DNA from: Streptomyces bacillaris
GTDB taxonomy: Bacteria > Actinomycetota > Actinomycetes > Streptomycetales > Streptomycetaceae
Length of the DNA stretch: 64,000 bases
Direction: 5' to 3'
Assembly: GCF_003268675.1 (NCBI RefSeq)
Contig: NZ_CP029378.1
Span: 7,688,001-7,752,000, forward strand
Part shown: positions 8,601 to 17,164 of the stretch, piece by piece
Layout: every line of letters begins with the position of its first letter
Position numbering within the stretch: the first letter of the stretch is position 1
Notes under the pieces: generated by a model
Told to the model about the DNA's origin: nothing
The model's input: only the letters and a program-made list of their open reading frames with translations
Database searches by the model: none
Made by a program: the position numbers and the translations under genes

Positions 8601-9358
8601 GCGCGTACCACTTCCGTGCCCCGGCTCTCGATGGAGCGGGCGTCGTCGGGGCTGAGGCCCGTGTCGGTGATGAGGAGGTCCACATCGGTGAGGTCGCCGA
8701 AGCGGGCGAAGTGCCGCTGCCCGAACTTGCCGGAGTCGGCCAGCAGCACGACCCGGCGGGCGGCCCTGACCACCGCGCGCTTCACCGCGGCCTCGGCCAG
8801 ATCGGGCGTGGTCAGGCCGCTGTCGGGTGCGAAGCCGTTGGTGGCGAGGAAGACGACGTCGGCGCTGATCTCGGCGTACGCGCCCAGCGCCCAGGCGTCC
8901 ACCGCCGCCCGCGTCCGGTGCCGGACCCGGCCGCCGACCAGATGCAGGGCGATGCCCGGGTGGTCGGCCAGGCGGGCGGCCACCGGCAGCGCGTGCGTCA
9001 CGACGGTGAGGGAGGCGTCGACCGGGAGGGCTGCGGCGAGCCGGGCCGTCGTCGTCCCGGCGTCGATGATCACGTTGCCGTCCGGGGGCAGCTCCGCGAG
9101 CGCCGCCTGCGCGATGCGGTCCTTCTCGTCGGCGGCCACGGAGTCCCGCTCGGCGAGGTCCGGCTCGAAGTCGAGCCGCCCCACCGGGATGGCACCGCCG
9201 TGCACCCGGCGCAGCAGTCCCGCCCGGTCCAGCGCCTTCAGGTCGCGCCGGACGGTCTCGGCGGTCACCTGGAACTCCTCGGCCAGGGAGAGCACGTCGA
9301 CCCGGCCGCTCTCCTGGGCGAGGCGGAGGATCTCCTGCTGACGCTCCGGTGCGTACAT
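8597..9358 (-). CDS. fruR: DeoR-family repressor of the fructose operon
   Basis: 253 residues. An N-terminal DeoR helix-turn-helix (MYAPERQQEILRLAQ and VTAETVRRDLKALDRAGLLRRVHGGA) precedes a DeoR sugar-phosphate sensor domain (IIDAGTTTARLA). It probably represses its own operon and responds to fructose-1-phosphate. I start it at ATG 9358, the usual family N-terminus; an in-frame ATG at 9379 adds MERTRNH. Neither start has a strong Shine-Dalgarno site. Confidence 0.88.
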   Translation of the reverse strand: MYAPERQQEILRLAQESGRVDVLSLAEEFQVTAETVRRDLKALDRAGLLRRVHGGAIPVGRLDFEPDLAERDSVAADEKDRIAQAALAELPPDGNVIIDAGTTTARLAAALPVDASLTVVTHALPVAARLADHPGIALHLVGGRVRHRTRAAVDAWALGAYAEISADVVFLATNGFAPDSGLTTPDLAEAAVKRAVVRAARRVVLLADSGKFGQRHFARFGDLTDVDLLITDTGLSPDDARSIESRGTEVVRA

Positions 9359-9400
9359 GTGGTTTCGTGTCCGTTCCATGCCCGAGTCTGTGGTTTCGTG
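9358..9400. promoter_or_regulatory. Direct repeats, candidate FruR operator
   Basis: TGTGGTTTCGTG occurs exactly twice, at 9358-9369 and 9389-9400, a 31-bp period (three helical turns on the same face). They flank the fruR start region, where an autoregulating DeoR repressor would bind. A third partial match (CGTGGTTCG) lies at 9414-9422. Confidence 0.6.
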
Positions 9401-9505
9401 GTCAGGTTACGTCCGTGGTTCGGGAAAGTAAACACATTCGGGCGAGACCTGGGCATGGACGGGCAGGAAGAGGAGCGCGGAGGCGCAGGTTCCGCGCATA
9501 CGTCG

Positions 9506-9537
9506 GCGGGACGCACCGTCCTGTCGGTGCGTCCCGC
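9506..9537 (-). terminator. Hairpin after the DUF6296 gene
   Basis: Perfect 13-bp stem (9506-9518 with 9525-9537) and a 6-nt loop, 26 nt past the stop of the minus-strand DUF6296 gene. It would keep its transcript out of the fru promoter. Confidence 0.65.
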
Positions 9538-9562
9538 GTGTCCTTCCGCCGTCTCCGGCCGC

Positions 9563-9811
9563 TCAGCGCCTGCCGGAAACGCCTTCGCTCAGCGGCCGGG
9601 CGAGCAGAGGGGTGCCGGGGACCTGGTGGCCGCCGCTGGCGAGCATCCGTACCTCGCCCCGGTCGCTGATCTCGGCGCGGACGATCCCGGTCTCGTCCTC
9701 GTACACCGGGGATCCGCCCGCCCCGGTCCGGTCGGTCAGCCGGACCGTGACCACGTCGTCCTCGGCGCCGGACATCTGGAAGATGAGTTCGTAGCGTTCC
9801 GTGTGCTCCAT
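9563..9811 (-). CDS. DUF6296 family small protein
   Basis: 82 residues from ATG 9811, which has GGGAGG upstream; the longer open frame to 9985 lacks such support and has poor coding character. The sequence MEHTERYELIFQMSG, VTVRLTDRTGAGGSPVYEDETGIVRAEI and EVRMLASGGHQVP matches what I know as DUF6296, an actinobacterial family without known function. No membrane segment. Monocistronic. Confidence 0.75.
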   Translation of the reverse strand: MEHTERYELIFQMSGAEDDVVTVRLTDRTGAGGSPVYEDETGIVRAEISDRGEVRMLASGGHQVPGTPLLARPLSEGVSGRR

Positions 9812-10002
9812 GACGGCCTCCCGGCGGGGCCACGACGACAGCGGTCGGCCCTGTCTCCATTGTTTCGCACCCGGGCGCACGCTGCCCGGGCAGACGTGAG
9901 GAGCCTCGCGACGGCCAACGGGTGGAGGCGCGACCGGTCGATCGGGTGACTCCGACCGGTACGACAACATGACCGGCAGCGGCAAGGGCTAGGCATCGGT
10001 AC

Positions 10003-10836
10003 ATGAGACTTGACCCCCGACGAAAAAATCGTCATTCCCCACGCTCCCGCAACCTCAAAGTGACCGGCGCCGCCGCCTGCGTGGCGGCCGCCGCTCTGCT
10101 GCTGACGGCCTGTGGTCAGAGTTCGGACAGTGCGACGTCCGCGGCCACCGAAGCGGCCAAGGTCCTCCCGCAGAAGACGACGGCGTCCCCGTCGGCCACC
10201 GCGGACCTCACCGAGGCCCAGCAGGAACGCAAGAGGGTCCTGGACGCCACCGAGGTCACCTTCGACGACGCCGCGACGACCGCGGTCGGTGAAGTGGCCG
10301 GCGGCAAGCTCGTCGACCTGGACCTGGAAGGTGTCGACGACGACGACCGGGACGAGAGCCCCAGCCCGACCGGGACCGGCAGCCCCACCGGCAGTCCGAG
10401 CCCCACGGACGCGGCGAGCCCGACCGGCAGCCCCACAGGCAGCCCGACCGCGACCGGTTCACCGACCGCGAGTCCGGGGGCCGAGGGCCCCGTCTGGGTC
10501 GCGGAGGTGGCCGAGAAGGACGGCACCGTCCACACCGTGCGGATCAACGCGGTCGACGGCAAGGTGATCGACGCCCGCGTCGACGAGGACCAGGACGACC
10601 AGGACAAGCAGCAGACGGCGCGGTGGCTCTCCGAGGCCACGCAGACGCCCGAGCAGGCCGCCAAGGTCGCCACGGAGAAGAAGAAGGGGACCGTCACCTC
10701 CGTCAGCCTGGACGACAACGACGGCAACGGTGTGATCTGGTCGGTCGACGTGGTCGGCTCCGACTGGAAGAAGACCACGTTCGACGTGGACGCCAAGAAC
10801 GACACCATCGTCCGCGAGGAGACCGACAACGACTGA
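10003..10836 (+). CDS. PepSY-domain lipoprotein
   Basis: 277 residues. Lipobox LLLTACG with Cys37 as lipidation site. A Ser/Pro/Thr/Gly-rich spacer with repeated SPTGS units (about 122-165) separates two PepSY-like segments (VTFDDAATTAVGEVAGGKLVDLDLE ... VWVAEVAEKDGTVHTVRINAVDGKVIDARV and a C-terminal copy ending FDVDAKNDTIVREE). Such proteins sit on the outer membrane face and are thought to inhibit proteases or modulate signalling. A bidirectional terminator follows. Confidence 0.85.
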   Translation: MRLDPRRKNRHSPRSRNLKVTGAAACVAAAALLLTACGQSSDSATSAATEAAKVLPQKTTASPSATADLTEAQQERKRVLDATEVTFDDAATTAVGEVAGGKLVDLDLEGVDDDDRDESPSPTGTGSPTGSPSPTDAASPTGSPTGSPTATGSPTASPGAEGPVWVAEVAEKDGTVHTVRINAVDGKVIDARVDEDQDDQDKQQTARWLSEATQTPEQAAKVATEKKKGTVTSVSLDDNDGNGVIWSVDVVGSDWKKTTFDVDAKNDTIVREETDND

Positions 10837-10876
10837 CCCGTCCCCGGACGGGTCGCCGCTCCATGAAGAACATGAG

Positions 10877-10910
10877 GAAGGGGTACGCCGGACACCCGGC
10901 GTACCCCTTC
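10877..10910. terminator. Bidirectional terminator
   Basis: GAAGGGGTACGCCGG and its exact complement form a 15-bp stem with loop ACAC, placed between the convergent PepSY lipoprotein and serine hydrolase genes. The A/T pairs at its base give short U-runs on both transcripts. Confidence 0.8.
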
Positions 10911-10928
10911 TCCCATGCCCCGTTTCCC

Positions 10929-12152
10929 CTATGCCCCGTGCGGTTTCGGCCGCTTCAGCAGCCGGCAGACGAAGTCCTCCTGGAGACCGCGCAGGGTGGC
11001 CAGCAGCCGCGGGTTCGTGACGCTGTTGACCTGCGAGGTGAGCGAGACGGTCAGCGACCGCCTGCCGTCCTCGGTGGCCGCCGCGAGCTGGGTGTAGCCG
11101 GGGAAGTTGCCGGTGTGGCCGTACACGGTCCCGCACCGCGTCCGGTACGCGAAGAGGGCGAGCCCGGCCTCGTTGCGCCCGGGGCCCGCCGGTTCGGAAC
11201 TGCCCGCGACGAACGTCAGCTGCCGGTGACGGACCGCCGGACCCAGGCCCCGGCCGCCGGCCCAGGCGCGGATGAAGGCGCCCAGGTCCCGGGGGGTCGA
11301 GACGATGCCGCCCGACGCCCACACCCCGGAGGCGCTGATCGCGATGGAGAGGTCCTTCGGCGGGCTGGGCGGGTCCACGGCGTACCCGTGCAGATACGGC
11401 CGGGGCAGCCGGTACCCCTGGGGGAGCGAGGTCGCCCGCAGCCCGAGCGGCCGGTACACGATCTCGTCGAGCAACTGCTCGTACCGGGTGCCCGTGGCGG
11501 CCTCCGCGATCAGGGCGACGGCGATGTTGTCCGAGTTGGAGTAGCGGTACGCCGAACCCGGCCGGAACCGCAGCGGTTCCCCGGCGACGTACCGCAGCAG
11601 CGTGCGCGAGTCGAAGCGACGGCGCGGGTCCGCCGCGAACTCCTCGATGAACGTGGGGGACTCGGTGTAGTCCGGCAGCCCGCTGGTGTGGTCGAGGAGC
11701 TGGGCGACCGTGACCCGGTGCCAGGCCGCGGGGAGCCGGGGCAGCCACCGGCCCAGGGTGTCGTCCAGCGAGATGCGGCCCCGGTCGGCCAGGTGGAGCG
11801 CGACCGCGCCGCTGAAGGCCTTCGCCACGCTGGCGATCCGCATGTGGTCCGTGGTCCGCGGCGGCCGCCCGGTGCCGACCTCCGCCGTACCGGCCCGGTA
11901 CACCTCGCTGTGCCCGCCGGCGGTCAGTACGGCGATGGCCCCGGGCGGACCGCCGGGGGTGTCCACGAACGCCTGGAGCCTGCGCTGCAACTCCCGGTCG
12001 ACAGGGCCACCGTCGCCTCCTTCTCCTCCACCACCGCCCGCCCGGGCCGGACCGGTCATCAGCCCGGCGAGCGAGGCGGCGGCCACCGCGGCGACGACGG
12101 CTCTGCGTGCCAGCGGCCGGGAAAGGGTGTGTGGCAGGGGACGTGTGGGCAC
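10929..12152 (-). CDS. Secreted class-C beta-lactamase-family serine hydrolase
   Basis: 407 residues from GTG 12152 (AGGAGGT 6 nt upstream). The N-terminus has a twin-arginine-like RRAVVAAVAAASLAGL signal. Catalytic motifs: SVAK with Ser108 and Lys111, YSN 204-206, and HTGN near residue 350 replacing KTG. The family includes D-alanyl-D-alanine carboxypeptidases and esterases; S. R61 DD-peptidase is the classic relative. Whether it acts on peptidoglycan or on esters cannot be told from sequence. Confidence 0.87.
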   Translation of the reverse strand: MPTRPLPHTLSRPLARRAVVAAVAAASLAGLMTGPARAGGGGGEGGDGGPVDRELQRRLQAFVDTPGGPPGAIAVLTAGGHSEVYRAGTAEVGTGRPPRTTDHMRIASVAKAFSGAVALHLADRGRISLDDTLGRWLPRLPAAWHRVTVAQLLDHTSGLPDYTESPTFIEEFAADPRRRFDSRTLLRYVAGEPLRFRPGSAYRYSNSDNIAVALIAEAATGTRYEQLLDEIVYRPLGLRATSLPQGYRLPRPYLHGYAVDPPSPPKDLSIAISASGVWASGGIVSTPRDLGAFIRAWAGGRGLGPAVRHRQLTFVAGSSEPAGPGRNEAGLALFAYRTRCGTVYGHTGNFPGYTQLAAATEDGRRSLTVSLTSQVNSVTNPRLLATLRGLQEDFVCRLLKRPKPHGA

Positions 12153-12330
12153 GGGCGTACCTCCTGGAGGTGTGGTCGGGGGCGGCGGACCGTGCCTCGA
12201 GAGGTCCTTACGCCCCTGGCCACCGGCTGCCGCGAGCCCAGCATCGGGCGGTTGGCCGGGACCTGCCCCCGAGGTGGACCATCCGGCCGATCACCGCCAC
12301 CCGCCCTGCCGGACCGTAGGCGGAGCCCGA

Positions 12331-14376
12331 TCAGGAGGGGAGCTGCCGCTCCAGGGCGTGGGCCAGACCGCGCTCGGCGTCGTCGGCCGAGGCCCGGCGG
12401 TAGGCCCGTTCGTACGCCGTGTCTCCGGCCGCCTGCCGGGCCCGCAGCTCCCACTGCTCCCGGATCGCCCCCAGCTCGGGGGTGCCGCGGTGGGGGTGGC
12501 CGATGATCCGCCAGTACGTGTGTCCCGTACCGGAGGTACGGGCCGCCGCGACCCCGTCCCCCTGGGCGGCGATGGCACCGGCCAGCAGATCGAGGCCGAG
12601 GGCGATGCCCAGGCTGTCGTGGAGCTGGTGCTTGCTCGCCAGCATCGCCCGGGCGTGGCTCTCGGCCTGGCGGGGGCGGCCCTGGAGCAGGTGGATGAGG
12701 GCGAGTTGGTGATCGGCGTAGGCCCGCGCCCAGTGCTCGCCGAAGCGCAGGCTCAGCCGCTGGAGCCGGGTGGCCTCCTCGTACGCCTCGTCCAGCCGGC
12801 CGAGGGCCGAGAGGGCGAAGAGACGTATCACCCGGCAGCGCATCTGGGAGGGGGCGTCGGCCGGGTCCCCGGGGTGGCGGCGCAGGGCGTGGTCGCTGAC
12901 CAGGTGCGCCGTCTGCGGGCGGCCCATCATCAGATACGTGAAGCTCATGGAGTGGGCCGCCGAGAGGGCCCCCTCCACGTCCCGGCCGAGCCGGGCCGCC
13001 TCCTCGCACTCCTTGCCGACCCGGCGGGCCGCCTCGTGGTCCCCCTGCAGGGTCAGCGTGATGCCGAGGGCCCAGAGCGCGCGGGTGCGGTGCGGACCGG
13101 CCGAGAGGGGCAGCGCGAGCACCCGCTCCAGATAGGTCCGGGCCTGGTGCAGATGGCCGCAGCAGCTCCAGAACAGCCCGGCGCACCCGGCCATCTCCAT
13201 CGCCCGCTCGGGGTCCTCGGCCAGCAGGTGTTCCAGGGCCGCGCAGAGGTCCGCGTGGGTGGCGGCGACCTTGCCGTACCACTCGACCTGCCGGGGGCCC
13301 AGCCAGCCCGCGTGCGCCTGCACGGCCGTCTGCGCGAAGTGCCGGGCGTGCCGGTCCGTGAAGAGCGCGTCCTCCGCCAGCTCGGCCAGCCACATCGCTC
13401 CGTACTCGCGCAGCGTGTCGAGCATCCGGTAGCCGTCGCCTGTCCGCCGGAGCACGGACTGCCCGGCGAGGCTCTCCAGCGCGGGGGCGATCGCCTCGGC
13501 GCCGAGGGGGCCGCCCGAGCAGACCGCCTCGGCGTCGGCCGTCGTGATGACGCCCCGGAAGACGGAGAGCCGCGCCCACAGCAGCCGCTCCAGCGGGGCA
13601 CACAGCTCATGGCTCCAGCCGATCGTGGTGCGCAGGGCGCGGTGGCGGCGCGGCCAGAGCGTGTCGTCGCTCAGCGCGTCCAGCCGGGAGGCCAGCCGCC
13701 CGGTGATCTCCTGGGCGCTGCTCTCGCGGAGCTGGGCGCAGGCCAGTTCGACGGCCAGCGGTATCCCTTCGAGCCGACGGCAGATCTCGGCCACGGCGGC
13801 CGCGTCACCGGGGGAGTCGAGCGCCAGCCCCGGGACGACGGCGGCGGCCCGGTCGTGGAAGAGCCGGACGGCTTCGTCGCCGTCCTCACCCGCGGAGAGC
13901 GGATGCACCTCCACGGCGTGTTCGCCCTCCGCCCCGAGCGGCTGGCGGCTGGTGGCGAGGACGGTCAGCCCCGGTGCGGCGGCGAGGAGTTCGGTGACGA
14001 GCTGCCGACAGGAGTCGACGAGCCGCTCGCAGCAGTCGAGGACGAGCAGCAGCCGGCGGTCGGAGAGCCATTCGCAGAGCGCAGCCACCGGACGGCGGGC
14101 GCTGTGGTCCAGCAGCCCCACACCGTCGCAGACCGTCGTGGTGAGCAGCTGGTCGTCGTCCAGATGGGAGAGGTCGGCCCACCACACGCCGTCCGCGTAC
14201 CGGTCGCCCGCCCGCCCGGCGGTCTGCAGGGCGAGGCGGCTCTTGCCGACCCCGCCGCTCCCGCTGAGGGTGACCAGCCGGTGATCCCGAAGTGCCCGGT
14301 CGATGCTGTCCAGTTCGCTGTCGCGGCCGACGAAGCTGGTCGTCACGACAGGGAGGTTGCCCATCACGCAGGCCAT
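12331..14376 (-). CDS. STAND-type ATPase with helical repeats, no DNA-binding domain
   Basis: About 681 residues. NB-ARC-like module near the N-terminus: SFVGRDSEL, Walker A SGSGGVGKSRLAL, Walker B LLLVLDCCERL, sensor LATSRQPLG and GIPLAVELACA. The rest is TPR-like helices (ALGITLTLQGDHEAARRV, SFTYLMMGRPQTAHLV). The architecture is the core of AfsR/LuxR-type large regulators, but both the N-terminal OmpR/BTAD part and the C-terminal LuxR helix-turn-helix are missing, so a partner must carry out any DNA contact. Start uncertain (14376, 14364 or 14409). Divergent from the alpha/beta hydrolase gene. Confidence 0.82.
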   Translation of the reverse strand: MACVMGNLPVVTTSFVGRDSELDSIDRALRDHRLVTLSGSGGVGKSRLALQTAGRAGDRYADGVWWADLSHLDDDQLLTTTVCDGVGLLDHSARRPVAALCEWLSDRRLLLVLDCCERLVDSCRQLVTELLAAAPGLTVLATSRQPLGAEGEHAVEVHPLSAGEDGDEAVRLFHDRAAAVVPGLALDSPGDAAAVAEICRRLEGIPLAVELACAQLRESSAQEITGRLASRLDALSDDTLWPRRHRALRTTIGWSHELCAPLERLLWARLSVFRGVITTADAEAVCSGGPLGAEAIAPALESLAGQSVLRRTGDGYRMLDTLREYGAMWLAELAEDALFTDRHARHFAQTAVQAHAGWLGPRQVEWYGKVAATHADLCAALEHLLAEDPERAMEMAGCAGLFWSCCGHLHQARTYLERVLALPLSAGPHRTRALWALGITLTLQGDHEAARRVGKECEEAARLGRDVEGALSAAHSMSFTYLMMGRPQTAHLVSDHALRRHPGDPADAPSQMRCRVIRLFALSALGRLDEAYEEATRLQRLSLRFGEHWARAYADHQLALIHLLQGRPRQAESHARAMLASKHQLHDSLGIALGLDLLAGAIAAQGDGVAAARTSGTGHTYWRIIGHPHRGTPELGAIREQWELRARQAAGDTAYERAYRRASADDAERGLAHALERQLPS

Positions 14377-14561
14377 CCTGCCTCGCCCGGTCCCGCGGCC
14401 TCCGTCCATAGCGAAAAACAGTCAGAAACGGCTGACAATGACCGCTTGTCGATCGGAAGTTGGCGCATCCGGAAGGGTGGTCCGTGCGGTCGCCGGTGCG
14501 CTCCCGGCGGCGGCTCCAGGAGACCCGGGGGATTGTCAGACCCCTGCGTTACGTTGCTGCC

Positions 14562-15266
14562 ATGACGAACTTCGTACTCGTGGCAGGCGCCTGGCTCGGC
14601 TCATGGGCGTGGAGCGACGTGCTCCCCGACCTCCGCGCGGCCGGGCACGGGGTCCACCCACTGACGCTGTCGGGCCTCGCCGACAAGCAGGGCGGGAAGG
14701 CCGGGCAGCAGACCCATGTCGACGACATCGTCGGCCATGTCGAGCGCCTCGATCTGCGGGACGTCGTGCTGGTCGGACACAGCTACTCGGGCATTCCGGT
14801 CGGACAGGCGGCGGGCCGGATCGGGGACCGGCTCGCCCGCGTGGTCCTCCTCGACGCGAGCGTTCCCGTCGACGGCGGCTCGTTCGTGTCGAGCTGGCCG
14901 GAGGGCCGGGCGCAGGTCGAGGCGGCGATCGCGGCGAACGACGGCTTCTGGCCCCCGCTGACGGCGGCGGACTGCGCGGGTCAGGGGCTCACCGACGAGG
15001 AGGCCGCCCGGCTGGTGGCGGGGGCGACCCCGCACCCGGGCGCCACCCTCACCGAACCGGCCGTCCTGCCGACCCCGCTCGACGGGCTTCCGGCGACGTA
15101 CGTGAAGTGCCTGCTCGACGGGGACGAGCCGAGCCGCGAGGTGGCCGTGCTGCTCGAGGGCGAGCGGTGGGAGCTGGTCACGATGGAGACGGGCCACTGG
15201 CCGATGTTCTCCCGCCCCCGTGAGCTGGCCCGCGTCCTGCTGGACGCCGTCGGAGAGGGGCGCTGA
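14562..15266 (+). CDS. Alpha/beta hydrolase (EstC-like esterase)
   Basis: 234 residues, cytoplasmic. Oxyanion-region motif VLVAGAWLGSWAW, nucleophile elbow GHSYSG with Ser74, and a late METGHWPMFSRP segment supplying the His. This matches the small salicylate-esterase/EstC group. The family hydrolyses small esters; the substrate is unknown. It is divergent from the STAND gene across a 185-bp intergenic stretch, which suggests but does not prove control by it. The next small gene begins 2 bp after its stop. Confidence 0.85.
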   Translation: MTNFVLVAGAWLGSWAWSDVLPDLRAAGHGVHPLTLSGLADKQGGKAGQQTHVDDIVGHVERLDLRDVVLVGHSYSGIPVGQAAGRIGDRLARVVLLDASVPVDGGSFVSSWPEGRAQVEAAIAANDGFWPPLTAADCAGQGLTDEEAARLVAGATPHPGATLTEPAVLPTPLDGLPATYVKCLLDGDEPSREVAVLLEGERWELVTMETGHWPMFSRPRELARVLLDAVGEGR

Positions 15267-15268
15267 CG

Positions 15269-15544
15269 ATGGGTGCGGTGCCGAACGCCCCGAAGCCCGG
15301 GCAACGCCCCCACGCCGAGCCCCGGCAGCCCCGCCCCGAGCTGCGGCAGTCCAGCCCCGAGGCTACGGCGGCCCGCGCCGAGCCGGGGACGGAGCACCCG
15401 GAGATCACGTACATCGGCTGCGCCCGGTGCGGCACCCAGATCGCGGGGCTCGACGGCCGTTACGCCTGCTCGGGCTGCGGCTGGGTGAACGAGTGGACCG
15501 AGGGCCACCGCCCCCTGCCCACGGCGGGACGACGGCGTCGGTAG
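15269..15544 (+). CDS. Small zinc-ribbon protein
   Basis: 91 residues. A Pro/Arg/Gln-rich low-complexity N-terminus is followed by IGCARCGTQIAGLDGRYACSGCGW, two CxxC pairs that would bind one zinc. Directly downstream of the esterase gene (ATG 2 bp after its stop), so co-transcribed. The true start could lie further in, because the first 45 residues are poorly conserved in character. Function unknown. Confidence 0.65.
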   Translation: MGAVPNAPKPGQRPHAEPRQPRPELRQSSPEATAARAEPGTEHPEITYIGCARCGTQIAGLDGRYACSGCGWVNEWTEGHRPLPTAGRRRR

Positions 15545-15668
15545 CGCCGGGGCCCGTCCGGGCCCTTCCCGCGCCCGCACCACCCCGCACGACCGCAGAC
15601 ACCGGACCACCGACCCCGGCCGCACCCCGAAGCACGCGCGGCCGGACGCAGAAGGAGAGAGCACCACC

Positions 15669-16226
15669 ATGTCCGCACTCCACGAGTCCCGCGCGCCCCG
15701 CACCCCCGACCACGTCCGCGACGCACTCGCCGGGATCGCCGCGCTGCTCGCCTCGGCGCACCCCTCGGTGACCGAGGAGGTGCTGCACGCCCACGACCAC
15801 CCCCACGACTACGTGAGCGCCTTCGAGGACCGGCTCGACGAGCGCGGCATCGACGAGCCGGTGGAGAACCTCGCCTGGATCGCCCTCATCGACGCGCTCC
15901 ACGCCCACGGGCTGCTCGCCGAGTTCGACTGGAAGGAGGACGCCCACGAGATCCGGGCCCAGCTGGAGGGGCTGGGGTCGCGGCCCTCCGTGGACCCGTG
16001 GCCGCTGTTCGACGCGCCGGAGCTGTCCCTGCCGACGGACGCCTTCCTGCAGGCCTGCGGCCGCCGCTACCGGGAGGTCGGCGCGGCGCTGGCCGTCCTC
16101 GACATCGAGTCCGACTGCTACCCGGTGGTGGGGCTGTCGGCGGCCCGCGCCGAGGAGCTCACCGCGTTGGCCGCCCGCGCCGGATTCCCCGTACAGCACC
16201 TCGGTACGGGCCCCGGCGGAGGCTGA
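15669..16226 (+). CDS. Conserved hypothetical, DUF6630-like
   Basis: 185 residues, acidic, no signal or membrane helix. Strong Shine-Dalgarno AGAAGGAGAG precedes ATG 15669. The C-terminal part (GAALAVLDIESDCYPVVGLSAARAEEL) resembles the DUF6630 proteins I know; this family call is tentative. The N-terminal helical half (TEEVLHAHDHPHDYVSAFEDRLDERGI) is well conserved in character. Function unknown. Confidence 0.6.
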   Translation: MSALHESRAPRTPDHVRDALAGIAALLASAHPSVTEEVLHAHDHPHDYVSAFEDRLDERGIDEPVENLAWIALIDALHAHGLLAEFDWKEDAHEIRAQLEGLGSRPSVDPWPLFDAPELSLPTDAFLQACGRRYREVGAALAVLDIESDCYPVVGLSAARAEELTALAARAGFPVQHLGTGPGGG

Positions 16227-16394
16227 GCGGACCGCCCCAGGACGCCGCCGGGACACGGCCCTGTCGCCGTTCCGGCAGGTCCGGGGCCGTCTCGGTCACC
16301 GGACCGGGAATCGCGGGGTCCGCCGCCCACCACGTACACTCGCCCCCGCTCCGCCGACCGGCGGGGCTTTTCGCACCCAGACCCGACGGGGAAA

Positions 16395-16559
16395 ATGATC
16401 ATGAGTTCCGCAGACAGCATCGAAGCGCCGATCTACGCCGGCCTCGTGGAGGAGCAGGGAGACGTGCCCGCCGAGGTGCGGCGCGTGGCCGAGGAGGTCC
16501 TGCGCGACGCGGACCGCGCGGTCGACTTCGGCGGCGTACGGCCGTCCGCCGCCCGCTAG
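16395..16559 (+). CDS. Short conserved Streptomyces protein (54 residues)
   Basis: ATG 16395 (or 16401) to TAG. Translation MIMSSADSIEAPIYAGLVEEQ then VPAEVRRVAEEVLRDADRAVDFGGV. Acidic and helical, no membrane segment. I know very similar short proteins as conserved hypotheticals in Streptomyces. The strong periodic GC bias supports coding. Confidence 0.6.
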   Translation: MIMSSADSIEAPIYAGLVEEQGDVPAEVRRVAEEVLRDADRAVDFGGVRPSAAR

Positions 16560-17164
16560 GGCCCGTCGCCGGTGATGGGCATGTCCATCACGAGGCGATA
16601 AACGTCATGCAACTATTGCCGTATTCTTGCGTATCCAAGGCGATGACTTACTGAGCAGCCGTCGTCGGCGTGAGTGGGTGGGGTCGCGGTCCGGTCGAGT
16701 GCCCGACGAGGCACCGGCGTCACCGCGGCCGCCCGGCGGTCGAGCCTGAAGGGCGATATCGAAAGGACCCCGAAAGGTTCGTTTCCGCCCCGGTGAGCGG
16801 CCCGCGTGTCCCCGCGGAGAGCGCTCCCAGAAACTTCCAGGCCCCGGAGGGCGAGGCTCGGCCCGTCCGTCCGGGGCTCGACGCCTCCGCGCGGCGCACC
16901 AAGGGCCCGCTCCCGCTCGCCCGCGGTGGATCCCGGTACATCCCCTGCTCTCCCCGCTGCCCGCAGCCGTCCGCGGCCCCTCGTGGCTGCCACGGCTTGC
17001 GGGCGCCTGTCGGTCGCTTGTCGTTCGTCACGGGTCACCGCTGTCAATGATTTACGAAACCAGCGCGACATCTTGCGGACATTAGTCGGCGGTGGTTGAG
17101 TGTGCTCCGCCGCACAGCCGGGGGCTGTGGGCTTCCCGCACTCCTGCCCAAGAGGGGTCCACCG
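16560..17164 (+). other. Long upstream region of the sugar transporter operon
   Basis: 600 bp without a convincing gene. It holds an AT-rich patch at 16600-16650 with a 15-codon open frame (ATG 16608 to TGA) behind GAGG, a GCAA-CTA-TTGC dyad at 16611-16621, and a CebR-like palindrome at 16816-16829. The 126-codon plus and 103-codon minus frames here are rich in Arg and Pro and look non-coding. Confidence 0.5.
16816..16829. promoter_or_regulatory. CebR-like LacI-family operator
   Basis: GGAGAGCGCTCCCA matches the CebR box TGGGAGCGCTCCCA at 12 of 14 positions, with the GAGCGCTC core intact. CebR controls cello-oligosaccharide uptake in Streptomyces. The site is 335 bp ahead of the transporter start, so its relevance depends on where transcription begins. 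Confidence 0.4.

Noticed and set aside
5634..9341. 1235-codon plus-strand open frame
   Set aside because: Antisense of fruA, fruK and fruR, which have clear motifs and ribosome binding sites.
9563..9985. Longer version of the DUF6296 gene (140 codons)
   Set aside because: The extension is basic and Pro-rich, while ATG 9811 has a proper GGGAGG site and the conserved N-terminus.
16670..17050. Possible small genes on either strand in the long transporter leader
   Set aside because: Arg/Pro-rich translations without ribosome binding site or family resemblance.
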